Assembly: GCA_949740445.1 (NCBI GenBank)
Contig: CATJIF010000109.1
Span: forward strand, 1-58,396
Source: an uncultured Peptostreptococcaceae bacterium
Lineage (GTDB): Bacteria; Bacillota; Clostridia; Peptostreptococcales; Anaerovoracaceae
DNA: 58,396 bases
Direction: 5' to 3'
This document shows, in pieces, positions 36,503 to 44,297 of this stretch; position 1 is the first letter of the stretch; every line of letters begins with the position of its first letter. The notes beneath the pieces are model-generated. The model ran no database searches. It was not told the DNA's origin and saw only the letters and a program-made list of their open reading frames with translations. The position numbers were made by a program, and so were the translations under genes.

Positions 36503-37534
36503 ATGGGCTTAAACAAAGAAAGCGGCATTTCCCTGGGAAAGTGGCCGAAGGGTAAAAGAAATCTGATTACGGACGTTCCCGGAGTAAAGGTCGGACAGGT
36601 TACGCTCAACGACGGCGATATCAAAACCGGCGTTACTGCGATTATTCCCCACGAAGGCGACCTGTTTCACGAAAAGCTGATGGCCGGTGCCGCTGTCATC
36701 AACGGCTTTGGCAAAAGCGCCGGTCTGGTGCAGATCGACGAGCTGGGCACGCTGGAAACTCCCATTATTATGACCAACACGCTGAGCGTAGGCACTGCTC
36801 TGACAGCTTCTGTCAAGTACATGCTGTCTAAAAATCCCGATATCGGCGTAGAGACCGGTACGGTCAACTGCGTTGTTACCGAATGCAACGACGGTGTTCT
36901 CAACGATATCCGCGGCCTTCACGTTACGGAAGACCACGTGTTCCAAGCCCTGGAAAATGCTTGCGACTCCTTTGAGGAAGGCGCTGTCGGCTCTGGCACT
37001 GGCATGTGCTGCCTCGGCGTAAAGGGCGGCATCGGTTCTTCTTCGCGGACCTTCCCGCTGGATGGCAGCGACTACACCATCGGCGCCATCGTCATGTCCA
37101 ACTTCGGCTCCGATGATAATCTCCGCATCGGCGACAACTTTATCGGCCCCAAAATCGACGCTTTCCTGAAAAACGAAGCCGGGAAAAAGGACAAGGGCTC
37201 GATCATCATCATCATCGCTACTGACGCTCCGCTGTCCGACCGCCAGCTGCGCCGCGTAGCAAAGCGCGCCATGATCTCCCTGGGCCGCGTAGGCTCTTTC
37301 TCCGGCAACGGCAGCGGCGACATCGCCGTCGCATTCAGTACGGCAAACCGCCTGCCCCACTACAGCAAGAAAGCCATTCTGGATGTAAAAGTGCTGCACG
37401 ACGAGGCCATCGACGACCTGTTCGAGGCCAGCGTAGAAGCTGTGGAGGAGGCGATTATCAGCTCGCTCTACCACGCGGAGACGACCGAAGGCGTCCGTGG
37501 AAACAAGAAATATGGCCTGAAGACTTTTCTTTAG
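36503..37534 (+). CDS. P1-family (DmpA-type) aminopeptidase
   Basis: Self-processing hydrolase of the DmpA family (L-aminopeptidase / D-amidase-esterase, beta-peptidyl aminopeptidase group). The 343-residue precursor should cleave itself between G232 and S233, freeing Ser as the nucleophile at the start of a beta strand (GS-IIIIIATDAPL). The other family marks are present: LITDVPGVKVGQVTL near residue 22, NTLSVGTAL, and VGSFSGNGSGDIAVAFSTANR near residue 265. No signal peptide. GGAGG is 9 nt upstream. Pairing with a racemase suggests handling of D-residue peptides, which is inference. Confidence 0.92.
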   Translation: MGLNKESGISLGKWPKGKRNLITDVPGVKVGQVTLNDGDIKTGVTAIIPHEGDLFHEKLMAGAAVINGFGKSAGLVQIDELGTLETPIIMTNTLSVGTALTASVKYMLSKNPDIGVETGTVNCVVTECNDGVLNDIRGLHVTEDHVFQALENACDSFEEGAVGSGTGMCCLGVKGGIGSSSRTFPLDGSDYTIGAIVMSNFGSDDNLRIGDNFIGPKIDAFLKNEAGKKDKGSIIIIIATDAPLSDRQLRRVAKRAMISLGRVGSFSGNGSGDIAVAFSTANRLPHYSKKAILDVKVLHDEAIDDLFEASVEAVEEAIISSLYHAETTEGVRGNKKYGLKTFL

Positions 37535-37566
37535 TATATATCATAAAAGTTCACATCACCATGAAA

Positions 37567-37593
37567 TTAGCACTCCTCTATCGAGAGTGCTAA
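37567..37593 (+). promoter_or_regulatory. CIRCE operator (HrcA box)
   Basis: Perfect inverted repeat TTAGCACTC-N9-GAGTGCTAA, identical to the consensus that the heat-shock repressor HrcA binds. It lies 87 nt before the hsp20 start, and no other gene intervenes, so hsp20 should be HrcA-repressed. Confidence 0.95.
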
Positions 37594-37680
37594 TTTTTTA
37601 TGTTTAAGCTGCGGAAAGCTGGTTATCATATCTGTGTAAGCTCCTGCATATGGCAGGACTCAGCAAAAGGAGGTATTACC

Positions 37681-38103
37681 ATGTTCGAACTCAGACCCTT
37701 TCGCAAAGGCGAAAACAATGTATTCCACTATCTGGACGATTTGGAACGCAGCTTTTTCGGCGAGTTGTCCGCCGATGTGGCACACTTCCGGACCGATGTG
37801 ATCGACAGAGGCAACTGCTACGAGCTTCAGGCAGACCTTCCCGGTTTTAAAAAAGAGGATATTAAAATCGACCTGAACGATAACACCATGACTGTCAGCG
37901 CTAAACACCACGAGGAAAGCGAAGAAAAGACGGAATCTTACGTCCGCAGAGAACGGCGCTGCGGCTCTTATTCCAGAAGCTTCGATTTAAACGGCATCGC
38001 AAAGGACAGTATCAGAGCCCAGTATGCCGACGGTGTATTAAAGCTCACGCTGCCAAAGGAAGAAAAAAAGGCACCTGCCTCGCGGCAAATTGCCATACAA
38101 TAA
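37681..38103 (+). CDS. Small heat-shock protein (Hsp20 / alpha-crystallin)
   Basis: ATP-independent holdase chaperone in the cytosol. The 140-residue protein starts MFELRPFRKGENN, and its alpha-crystallin domain (about 35-130) shows YELQADLPGFKKEDIKIDL, RRERRCGSYSRSFDL and the beta-9 strand YADGVLKLTLPK; a short C-terminal IXI-like motif (QIAIQ) follows. AGGAGG is 7 nt before the ATG at 37681; the longer frame to 37600 begins next to CIRCE and is not supported. Regulation by HrcA is predicted from the perfect CIRCE element upstream. Confidence 0.95.
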   Translation: MFELRPFRKGENNVFHYLDDLERSFFGELSADVAHFRTDVIDRGNCYELQADLPGFKKEDIKIDLNDNTMTVSAKHHEESEEKTESYVRRERRCGSYSRSFDLNGIAKDSIRAQYADGVLKLTLPKEEKKAPASRQIAIQ

Positions 38104-38114
38104 TCGCGTATGTG

Positions 38115-38143
38115 TTGGCAAACAACGCCTTTTATGCTACAGT
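38115..38143 (+). promoter_or_regulatory. Promoter of the retron
   Basis: TTGGCA (38115-38120), 17-bp spacer ending TGC (extended -10), TACAGT (38138-38143). The predicted start at about 38150 coincides with the a1 repeat, as in known retrons. Confidence 0.8.
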
Positions 38144-38150
38144 AATAAGT

Positions 38151-38162
38151 AAGAAAGCGGCA
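38151..38162 (+). repeat. Retron a1 inverted repeat
   Basis: AAGAAAGCGGCA, the exact reverse complement of 38350-38361. Confidence 0.88.
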
Positions 38163-38349
38163 GCACATTCTGCCGGCCCGTGGGTGGCTTCTTCCGAAGC
38201 CTCCCGCACCGCAGGCGGATTCCGAGTCGGATTCCGTATCTCTTATTTCACCGCTGCCTTGCGGCAGCTGCCGGGCTCTGTGCTCGCCGTACTTCCCTAC
38301 ACCCTGTGTAGCTTTTGGTACGGCTGCGCCCATTCCCGCCTCTTTTTTG

Positions 38350-38361
38350 TGCCGCTTTCTT
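38350..38361 (+). repeat. Retron a2 inverted repeat
   Basis: TGCCGCTTTCTT, the exact partner of a1. It ends 19 nt before the reverse transcriptase ATG, so the RNA and the enzyme share one transcript. A T6 stretch precedes it on the msd side. Confidence 0.88.
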
Positions 38362-38380
38362 TATTGAGGAGACATGGTCC

Positions 38381-39511
38381 ATGATACAAACTCTGCCCGA
38401 CCTTCTGCTGTGGCTCAACCAGCCCCAGGCGCTGCAAAGCGGCCGATGCGAACGTACATATTCCCTGCGCATGCTGCGCGGTTTTGCCGACGAATCCTAT
38501 CGCGGCCTTCACTGCTACCGGCAGGTAGACATCCCGAAAAAAAACGGCGGCTTCCGCCGCCTCTGCATTCCGCGCAGTGATCTAAAAGCGCTGCAGCGCC
38601 GGCTGCTGCCGTTGTTTTTGCCTGCACAGAACAGCCTTCCGGCATCTGCGTTCGCCTATCGCTGCCAGAAAACGCTCCGTCAGCACGCGGCCTGTCACGC
38701 TGGCTGCTCCCTTCTCGTAAAATTGGATCTTTGCAGCTTCTTTGACAGCGTTTCTTTCGGCGCTGTGTTTCGCGCCGTTGACGATGCCCTGCGGCTGTCG
38801 CCGCTGGTTGCCGCCGCAGTGCCTGCGCAGTCAGGCGATGTTATTTCCGTTGCGCAGACGGGCCGTGCCGCGCAAGGAACTCCTTGCTGGTGTAACCGGC
38901 AACTCTCCTGGTACATCGCCCAATTCTGCACGCGGCAGGGCTCCCTGCCCCAAGGCGCGCCCACCAGTCCGCTGTTATCCAATCTGGTGTTCGCACCGCT
39001 GGATCTCCGCATCGAAGCCTATTGTCAAGCAAAAGGCATTACCTACACCCGCTATGCCGACGACCTCATCTTTTCTTTTTATGCGGCAGCACCCGGCACT
39101 GCCGATTCGGGTGCAGCGTCCCTGATCGCCTTTGTACGTTCCCTGCTGCTTCGCAGCGGCTACCGGCTGAACGAAGAAAAAACCGTAGTCGCAGGCGCCG
39201 GCCGCCGTCGTGTCGTAACCGGGGCTGTGGTTCACGAAACCCTGCAAGCTCCGGCATCTTACCGAAAAAAGCTGCGGCAGGAAATCTACTATATCGGCAA
39301 ATATGGGCTGCGTGAACACTTGCTGCATACCAACGCCTTTGCCCATTCTTCAGGCCCCGGCGCCGAAGCGGAGCGGGTAAAAATGATCCGCGCCGCGCAG
39401 TCGCTTCTCGGCCGCGTCAGTTTTGTGCTTCAGTTAAATCCCGGCGACCGGGAGTTTCAGCAGTACCACAAAGATTGCCTGCATCTTCTCCATGCCGTTT
39501 ACCGCCTTTAG
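38381..39511 (+). CDS. Retron-type reverse transcriptase
   Basis: A 376-residue reverse transcriptase that should copy the msd part of the adjacent RNA, priming from the 2'-OH of the branching G. Motifs in order: fingers LCIPRSDLKALQRRLL (~61-76), motif A LVKLDLCSFFDSV with catalytic D116, QGAPTSPLLSN (191-201), YADD (225-228), LNEEKT (263-268) and the retron-specific VTG (279-281). The retron NAxxH element before motif A is degenerate, HAACH at 102-106. An insertion of roughly 30 residues with Cys (CWCNRQ) lies between motif A and QGAPTSP. No fused effector domain is visible. GAGGAG lies 9 nt before ATG 38381. Neighbours are hsp20 and hisS; neither is a known effector. Confidence 0.95.
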   Translation: MIQTLPDLLLWLNQPQALQSGRCERTYSLRMLRGFADESYRGLHCYRQVDIPKKNGGFRRLCIPRSDLKALQRRLLPLFLPAQNSLPASAFAYRCQKTLRQHAACHAGCSLLVKLDLCSFFDSVSFGAVFRAVDDALRLSPLVAAAVPAQSGDVISVAQTGRAAQGTPCWCNRQLSWYIAQFCTRQGSLPQGAPTSPLLSNLVFAPLDLRIEAYCQAKGITYTRYADDLIFSFYAAAPGTADSGAASLIAFVRSLLLRSGYRLNEEKTVVAGAGRRRVVTGAVVHETLQAPASYRKKLRQEIYYIGKYGLREHLLHTNAFAHSSGPGAEAERVKMIRAAQSLLGRVSFVLQLNPGDREFQQYHKDCLHLLHAVYRL

Positions 39512-39524
39512 GCAATATGGTTTC

Positions 39525-39577
39525 GCCCGCCGAATGTTTTCCGCAGCTGTACAAAGAACAAGCAGGCGGGCATCGTT
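39525..39577. terminator. Possible bidirectional terminator between the retron and hisS
   Basis: GCCCGCC (39525-39531) pairs with GGCGGGC (39565-39571), with a large loop and a short T tract (GTTTTA) on the plus strand. The two genes converge here. Confidence 0.5.
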
Positions 39578-40828
39578 TTACTCCTGACGCTCTTCTTCGA
39601 ACCACTTCAATTCGCACTGCTCATCGAAAAAGCAGAAACCATCGAACCCCTGCGCCTGCAGGCGGTGAATCAGCTTGCCCACTTTTTTGGGCTTAACGAA
39701 CAGGCAGACATCATACTGCTTCCGCTGCTGGTTGGCAAACGCCACTGCCTCCACTACCTGCGGTTCGTCGTACAGCAGCGCCACCTTTTTGCGCCCGTTG
39801 GGAATCCGGTAGTTGCTTTCCGTTAAAATGCTGAAAATCCGTTCAAAGCCGATGGAAAAACCCACGGCCGGCACATCTTCGCCGATGAATTTACCCACCA
39901 GGTTGTCGTAGCGGCCGCCACCGGCAATCGAGCTGCCGAATTCCGTACTCTCCACCTCGAATACCGTTCCAGTGTAATAGCCCTGTCCACGCACCAGCGA
40001 TTTGTCGTAGACCACCTCGTACCGGCCTTCGGCCAGCTTGCTCGTGCTATCGATGATCTGCTGCAGCGTCTCGATATAGACGGGGTCGCTGCAATACTGG
40101 CGCGCCACTTCGAGGGTAAAGGGCGTCTGTTGCAGCATCTGTCCGAAGCGCTCGATCACCGCCGCTTCAAAACCCTTGCCCGCAAGCTCGCAAGCCACGC
40201 CCTCCGGGCCGATCTTATCCAGCTTGTCGAAAGTGATGCAAACGCTGTCCAGCGATTCCGGCGCAAAGCCGACTTTCAGCAAAATGTCTTTTAAGATGCG
40301 CTTGTCGTTGATTTTAATGCGGAAATTCTTTATGCCGATGGCCAAAAGCGCCTGCGCCGTCGTGTCGATGAGTTCGATCTCGCAGGCAGACGACGACGAG
40401 CCGACGATGTCGATATCGCACTGCACAAACTCGCGCAGCCTTCCCTTCTGCGGCTGCTCTGCCCGGTAGACCCGATCCATCTGGATTACCTTAAAAGGGG
40501 TTGCCAGGTAGCTGCGGTTGTTGGCATAGTATCTGCACAGCGGCAGCGTCAGGTCGTAGCGCAGGCCCATATCCGAAAGCTGGTCGAATTTCTGCGCCTC
40601 CAGCGCCTTTGTCAGCTTATCGCCCCGCTTCATCACCTTAAAAATCAGATTGAGGTTTTCTCCGCCGTCGCTCTTGTCCAGATTTTCGGCATCTTCTATA
40701 ATCGGCGTGGAAATCCGCTCGAATCCGCAGGCAAGATAGGTCTCTAAAATGCTGGACTGCAGGTAATCCCGCAGCCGCATCTCCTGCGGCAGATAATCAT
40801 TTGTCCCTTTTACCGGTGTAATTTTCAT
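39578..40828 (-). CDS. hisS: Histidyl-tRNA synthetase
   Basis: Class II synthetase that charges tRNA-His. The 416-residue product starts MKITPVKGTNDYLP (GGAGG 6 nt upstream; the frame to 40924 is not supported). Motif 2 is FKVIQMDRVYRAE, motif 3 AVGFSIGFERIFS, and AGGGRYDNLVGKF is the second histidine-binding block. The first block reads LVRGQGYYTG instead of the common LVRGLDYY, which I associate with a distinct clostridial HisRS clade rather than with HisZ. Anticodon domain from ~330. It is single and has its own promoter at 40896-40924. Confidence 0.93.
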   Translation of the reverse strand: MKITPVKGTNDYLPQEMRLRDYLQSSILETYLACGFERISTPIIEDAENLDKSDGGENLNLIFKVMKRGDKLTKALEAQKFDQLSDMGLRYDLTLPLCRYYANNRSYLATPFKVIQMDRVYRAEQPQKGRLREFVQCDIDIVGSSSSACEIELIDTTAQALLAIGIKNFRIKINDKRILKDILLKVGFAPESLDSVCITFDKLDKIGPEGVACELAGKGFEAAVIERFGQMLQQTPFTLEVARQYCSDPVYIETLQQIIDSTSKLAEGRYEVVYDKSLVRGQGYYTGTVFEVESTEFGSSIAGGGRYDNLVGKFIGEDVPAVGFSIGFERIFSILTESNYRIPNGRKKVALLYDEPQVVEAVAFANQQRKQYDVCLFVKPKKVGKLIHRLQAQGFDGFCFFDEQCELKWFEEERQE

Positions 40829-40895
40829 TTCTATCCTCCGTTTCCGCGAAAATCCATATGCCGGATGCGGCCCGTCGTTTCGCGCTATACGCCTT

Positions 40896-40924
40896 AGTAT
40901 ATACAAAGACCGGCCGCATTGCAA
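40896..40924 (-). promoter_or_regulatory. Promoter of hisS
   Basis: Minus strand TTGCAA (40919-40924), 17-bp spacer, TATACT (40896-40901), the same hexamers as the S10 operon promoter. The ~60-nt leader shows no T-box. Confidence 0.8.
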
Positions 40925-40980
40925 CTGGTTTGTCCATTTCCTGCGGCAGTATGCCCCTGCGGGGAATTTCTATTTTTTAA

Positions 40981-41009
40981 TCCACAGCTCCGCTAAGATG
41001 TGGTAAAAT
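40981..41009 (+). promoter_or_regulatory. Probable promoter of the mrp operon
   Basis: TCCACA (40981-40986), 17-bp spacer ending TGG (extended -10), TAAAAT (41004-41009), 84 nt before mrpA. Confidence 0.6.
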
Positions 41010-41093
41010 AAGAGGGAATCACGCCGAATCGTTGCTACCCAGCCCGCCGGGCGTGGGTGCCAGTCAAGTTCTATTACAGAAAGGAGATTTCCC

Positions 41094-43856
41094 GTGCTTT
41101 TCGGATTGATACTCATCCCCTTTTTGACGGCGGCCGCCACCCTGCTGATTCACCAGTTCCTCAAGGATCATGCAGGCTGGTTTGTCCTGCCCGTTCCCAT
41201 CGTTCTTCTCATCGGGTATTTAGGGCAGCTGCCCGCTGTGCTCGGTGGTGAAGTGGTTTCGACAAGGCTGCCGTGGGTTCCCTCGCTGGGTATTTTTCTA
41301 TCGTTCCAGCTGGATGGCCTCTCGCTGGTATTCGCACTTTTAATTACCTTTGTAGGTATTGTAGTGGTCTTCTACTCCATCTTCTACCTGTCGAAAACAG
41401 AGCGCCTCTGCAATTTTTATGTATTTTTACTTCTGTTTATGGGGGCCATGCTGGGCGTCGTCACCTCTGCCAATGTCATCGTTACATATTTATTCTGGGA
41501 GCTGACCAGCGTTTCCAGCTTCCTTTTGATCGGCTTTTGGTTTCATAAAGACGCTTCGTGCTACGGGGCGCAGAAGGCCATGCTCATCACTGTCGCCGGC
41601 GGCTTCTGCATGCTGGTTTCCTTTATCCTCATGGGCACAGTGGCAGGAACGTTCGAATTTTCCGGGCTTTTGGAGCAGGGCGACCTCATCCGGCAAAGCC
41701 CGCTCTACCCCGCCATCGCCATTCTGCTGATGCTCGGCGCCTTTACCAAATCGGCGCAGGTGCCCTTCCACATCTGGCTGCCATCTGCCATGGAAGCGCC
41801 CACGCCGGTCAGCTGCTATTTGCACAGCGCCACCATGGTCAAGGCTGGCGTCTATCTGATCGCCCGCTTCAGCCCGCTCCTTAGCGGCGCGCTTTTGTGG
41901 CATGCGCCCATCACCTTTATCGGCCTTGCCTCCCTGTGCTTCGGCTCGTTTATGGCCCTGCGAAACGACGACCTGAAGGCCATCTGGGCCTATCACAGCG
42001 TATCGCAGCTGGGGCTGATCTTTTCGCTTCTGGGTATGGGAAGCCCTTCGGCCATCGCCGCAGGGCTGTTTCACACCGCCACCCACTCGGCTTTTAAGGG
42101 CAGCCTGTTTTTAATGACCGGCATGGTGGACCACCAGACCGGTACGCGCAGCGTCGACCGCCTGGGAGGGCTTCGCCGCGCCATGCCTTTTACCGCTGTC
42201 GTCTGCTTCGTCGGCTGCTGTTCCATGGCCGGACTTCCGCCCTTTGCCGGGTTTCTCAGCAAGGAGCTGTTTTTGGAGCACGCCTGGGAAATGCTGCACG
42301 AGGGGCCCTACGGGTCGTTCAACGCGCTGATCCCCCTCATGGCCGTGGTCGGCAGCCTCTGCACGCTGCTGTGCTCGCTTTCTACCTTTGCCCGCGTCTT
42401 TTTCGGCAAAGAGGTTACGAAAAATACGCCCAAGCCGCCGAAAGAAGCCTCCTGGGGCATGCTTGCGCCTTCGCTGCTGCTCTGCTCCATGAATCTGCTG
42501 CTGCCGATGCTCATCAACCGCCTGCTGCCGCAGTTCCACGTCAGCTACTGGCACGGCATCACCCCGGCGTTTTGCATGACGCTTACTATCGTCTGCATCG
42601 GCGCGTTGATTCTCAGCCGCTTCCATCAGTTTCACATTTTCATCAACCGGGGCGGCCTTCCCTTTGGCGCCAACCGCGCATACAACGCTTCGCTGCCGCT
42701 TCTGATTTCCTCCACCGGCCGCGTTACCAGGTGCTACATGACGGGAAACCTGTCGCATTATCTCAGCTACATACTGGCGGCGTTCCTTCTGCTATCCGCA
42801 TGGCCTATCCTCCGCTATCAGCTGCTTGACAGCGTATCGACAGATGACCTCGCCCTCATCGAGCCCATCGAGGTGGTCCTTGCCGTGGTATGTTCCATCG
42901 CCGCCCTGCTTGCCGCTACCCAGCGCAAGCGCACCCACGTTATTATGTCGATGGGCGTCTGCGGATATCTGATTTCTGCCTTTTTCGTCATGTTCAGCGC
43001 TCCCGACCTGGCGCTGACGCAGTTTCTTGTAGAAAGCGTTACGCTAATCCTCTACGTTCTGGTGCTGCCGCTGTTTCCGCGCAAGCTCTTTGCCGAAAAC
43101 GTGAGAAAATCCCGGCGCACTTTGCAGATTGGCATTTCCGCCTGCGTAGGAATCCTCGTCGCCGCGCTGTCGCTTCTGTCGCACAGCAACCGGTTCTTTG
43201 AGACGATCTCCGACTTTTACATGCAATACAGCATTCCCAAGGGCGGTGGCCGCAACATCGTCAATGTTATGCTGGTGGATTTCCGCGGCATCGACACCAT
43301 GGGCGAAGCCACCGTGTTGGCGCTGGCAGCGCTGGGCGTATTCGTGCTGATTCACCTGTTTACCGATAGCGAAGGCAAAACCCGCTCCTATCCTATCACT
43401 TACGGACTGGAGTACAAGACGCCGCCCATCACCACAAATAATGTTATCCTTTTAACGATGGCGCGCCCCATCATGCTGATTATCCTCTTTATCTCGGTCT
43501 ATCTGCTGCTGGCAGGCCACAATAACCCCGGCGGCGGCTTTATCGCCGGGCTGATGTCAGCCTCGGGAGCGCTGCTTCTGTACGTTACCTACGGCAAGCG
43601 GTTTATGATGCGCATCCCCTCTCCCGTCTCTCTGGAGCAGTTGCTTCCGCTGGGACTGTCGCTGATTTCCGGATGCGGCCTGCTGTCCTGCCTGCTGGGC
43701 GATGCGTTTCTTACCCAGTACGTCGCAGTTCTTCCGCTGCCCCTGTTCGGCATGCTGGAAGTCGTAACCGCCACGATTTTCGATACCGGGGTCTATCTCG
43801 TCGTGATCGGTTCTGTCATGTCCATCATTCTAAATATCGGCAAAATTCAGGAATAG
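41094..43856 (+). CDS. mrpA: Mrp Na+/H+ antiporter subunit A fused to subunit B
   Basis: Large membrane subunit of the multisubunit Na+/H+ antiporter, related to NuoL of complex I. Of 920 residues, the first ~480 are the proton-channel domain (VTYLFWELTSVSSFLLIGFW, MEAPTPVSCYLHSATMVKAGVYL, HTATHSAFKGSLF). A middle region (FVMFSAPDLALTQFLVESVTLILYVLVLP) follows. The C-terminal ~140 residues (MARPIMLIILFISVYLLLAGHNNPGGGFIAGL) form an MrpB domain, so no separate mrpB exists. GTG start with AAGGAG 7 nt upstream. First gene of mrpA(B)CDEFG. Confidence 0.94.
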   Translation: MLFGLILIPFLTAAATLLIHQFLKDHAGWFVLPVPIVLLIGYLGQLPAVLGGEVVSTRLPWVPSLGIFLSFQLDGLSLVFALLITFVGIVVVFYSIFYLSKTERLCNFYVFLLLFMGAMLGVVTSANVIVTYLFWELTSVSSFLLIGFWFHKDASCYGAQKAMLITVAGGFCMLVSFILMGTVAGTFEFSGLLEQGDLIRQSPLYPAIAILLMLGAFTKSAQVPFHIWLPSAMEAPTPVSCYLHSATMVKAGVYLIARFSPLLSGALLWHAPITFIGLASLCFGSFMALRNDDLKAIWAYHSVSQLGLIFSLLGMGSPSAIAAGLFHTATHSAFKGSLFLMTGMVDHQTGTRSVDRLGGLRRAMPFTAVVCFVGCCSMAGLPPFAGFLSKELFLEHAWEMLHEGPYGSFNALIPLMAVVGSLCTLLCSLSTFARVFFGKEVTKNTPKPPKEASWGMLAPSLLLCSMNLLLPMLINRLLPQFHVSYWHGITPAFCMTLTIVCIGALILSRFHQFHIFINRGGLPFGANRAYNASLPLLISSTGRVTRCYMTGNLSHYLSYILAAFLLLSAWPILRYQLLDSVSTDDLALIEPIEVVLAVVCSIAALLAATQRKRTHVIMSMGVCGYLISAFFVMFSAPDLALTQFLVESVTLILYVLVLPLFPRKLFAENVRKSRRTLQIGISACVGILVAALSLLSHSNRFFETISDFYMQYSIPKGGGRNIVNVMLVDFRGIDTMGEATVLALAALGVFVLIHLFTDSEGKTRSYPITYGLEYKTPPITTNNVILLTMARPIMLIILFISVYLLLAGHNNPGGGFIAGLMSASGALLLYVTYGKRFMMRIPSPVSLEQLLPLGLSLISGCGLLSCLLGDAFLTQYVAVLPLPLFGMLEVVTATIFDTGVYLVVIGSVMSIILNIGKIQE

Positions 43857-43865
43857 GAGGGCCTC

Positions 43866-44297
43866 ATGGAATATCTGATTGCAATCGTTACCGGCGTACT
43901 GTTCGCCTGCGGCACCTACATGGTGCTGTCCAAGCGCTTTCTGAAAATCATATTCGGAACGAGCATGCTGACCAACGGCACGCTGTTATTTCTCATGACT
44001 ATGGGAAAGCTGCAGCGGGGGGAAGCGCCCATCATCGGCGCCTATTCCGCCTCGCTTTCCGACCCTCTTCCTCAGGCCCTGATTTTAACTGCCATCGTTA
44101 TCAATTTCGGCATTACCGCCTTTGCCCTGGTGCTGGCCTTTCAGGCCTACCGGCGGCTGGGCAGCGACAATGTCGATGAGATCACAGGCGAGGACGCTGC
44201 GCCGCAAACAGCCGCACCTGCGGATGGCATCGCCGTCGAAGAAGCTACGCCGCAGGATGCGCCTGCCGCGGGAGAGGAGGCTGCACATGAGCACTAA
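43866..44297 (+). CDS. mrpC: Mrp antiporter subunit C with acidic tail
   Basis: NuoK-like small membrane subunit with three helices (IVTGVLFACGTYMVL; LTNGTLLFLMT; ILTAIVINFGITAFALVLAF). Family core is ~105 residues; here ~38 extra C-terminal residues form an acidic Ala/Pro/Glu tail ending GEEAAHEH. The gene overlaps mrpD by 11 nt, and part of that tail encodes the mrpD Shine-Dalgarno. Confidence 0.93.
   Translation: MEYLIAIVTGVLFACGTYMVLSKRFLKIIFGTSMLTNGTLLFLMTMGKLQRGEAPIIGAYSASLSDPLPQALILTAIVINFGITAFALVLAFQAYRRLGSDNVDEITGEDAAPQTAAPADGIAVEEATPQDAPAAGEEAAHEH

Larger units (their letters stand above)
38151..38361 (+). ncRNA. Retron msr-msd non-coding RNA
   Basis: About 211 nt between hsp20 and the reverse transcriptase, with the full retron plan. 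a1 (38151-38162) and a2 (38350-38361) are perfect 12-bp inverted repeats. Right after a1 comes AGC with the candidate branching G at 38163, the same arrangement as in retron Ec86. The msr part holds two hairpins: 38180-38207 (GGCTTC / GAAGCC with outer GTGGG pairing) and 38216-38236 (CGGATTCCG repeated around AGT, 8 of 9 paired). A third hairpin lies at 38253-38268 (GCTGCC / GGCAGC). The msd stem is nested: GGGC / GCCC, GCCGTAC / GTACGGC (38286-38292, 38318-38324) and CTACAC / GTGTAG. No ORF of note is present. No named retron sequence is recognised. Confidence 0.88.

Noticed and set aside
38104-38380. Group II intron or DGR as source of the reverse transcriptase
   Set aside because: No maturase domain, intron RNA ends or variable repeats are seen, whereas a1/a2 repeats and VTG favour a retron.
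38374-38580. Alternative ORF starting at 38374
   Set aside because: The ATG seven bases before the reverse transcriptase start is in another frame and yields no motif; the enzyme frame carries all catalytic blocks.
41490-42758. Long minus-strand ORFs within mrpA
   Set aside because: They are shadows of the GC-rich mrpA codons; composition is His/Gln/Arg-rich and no family fits.
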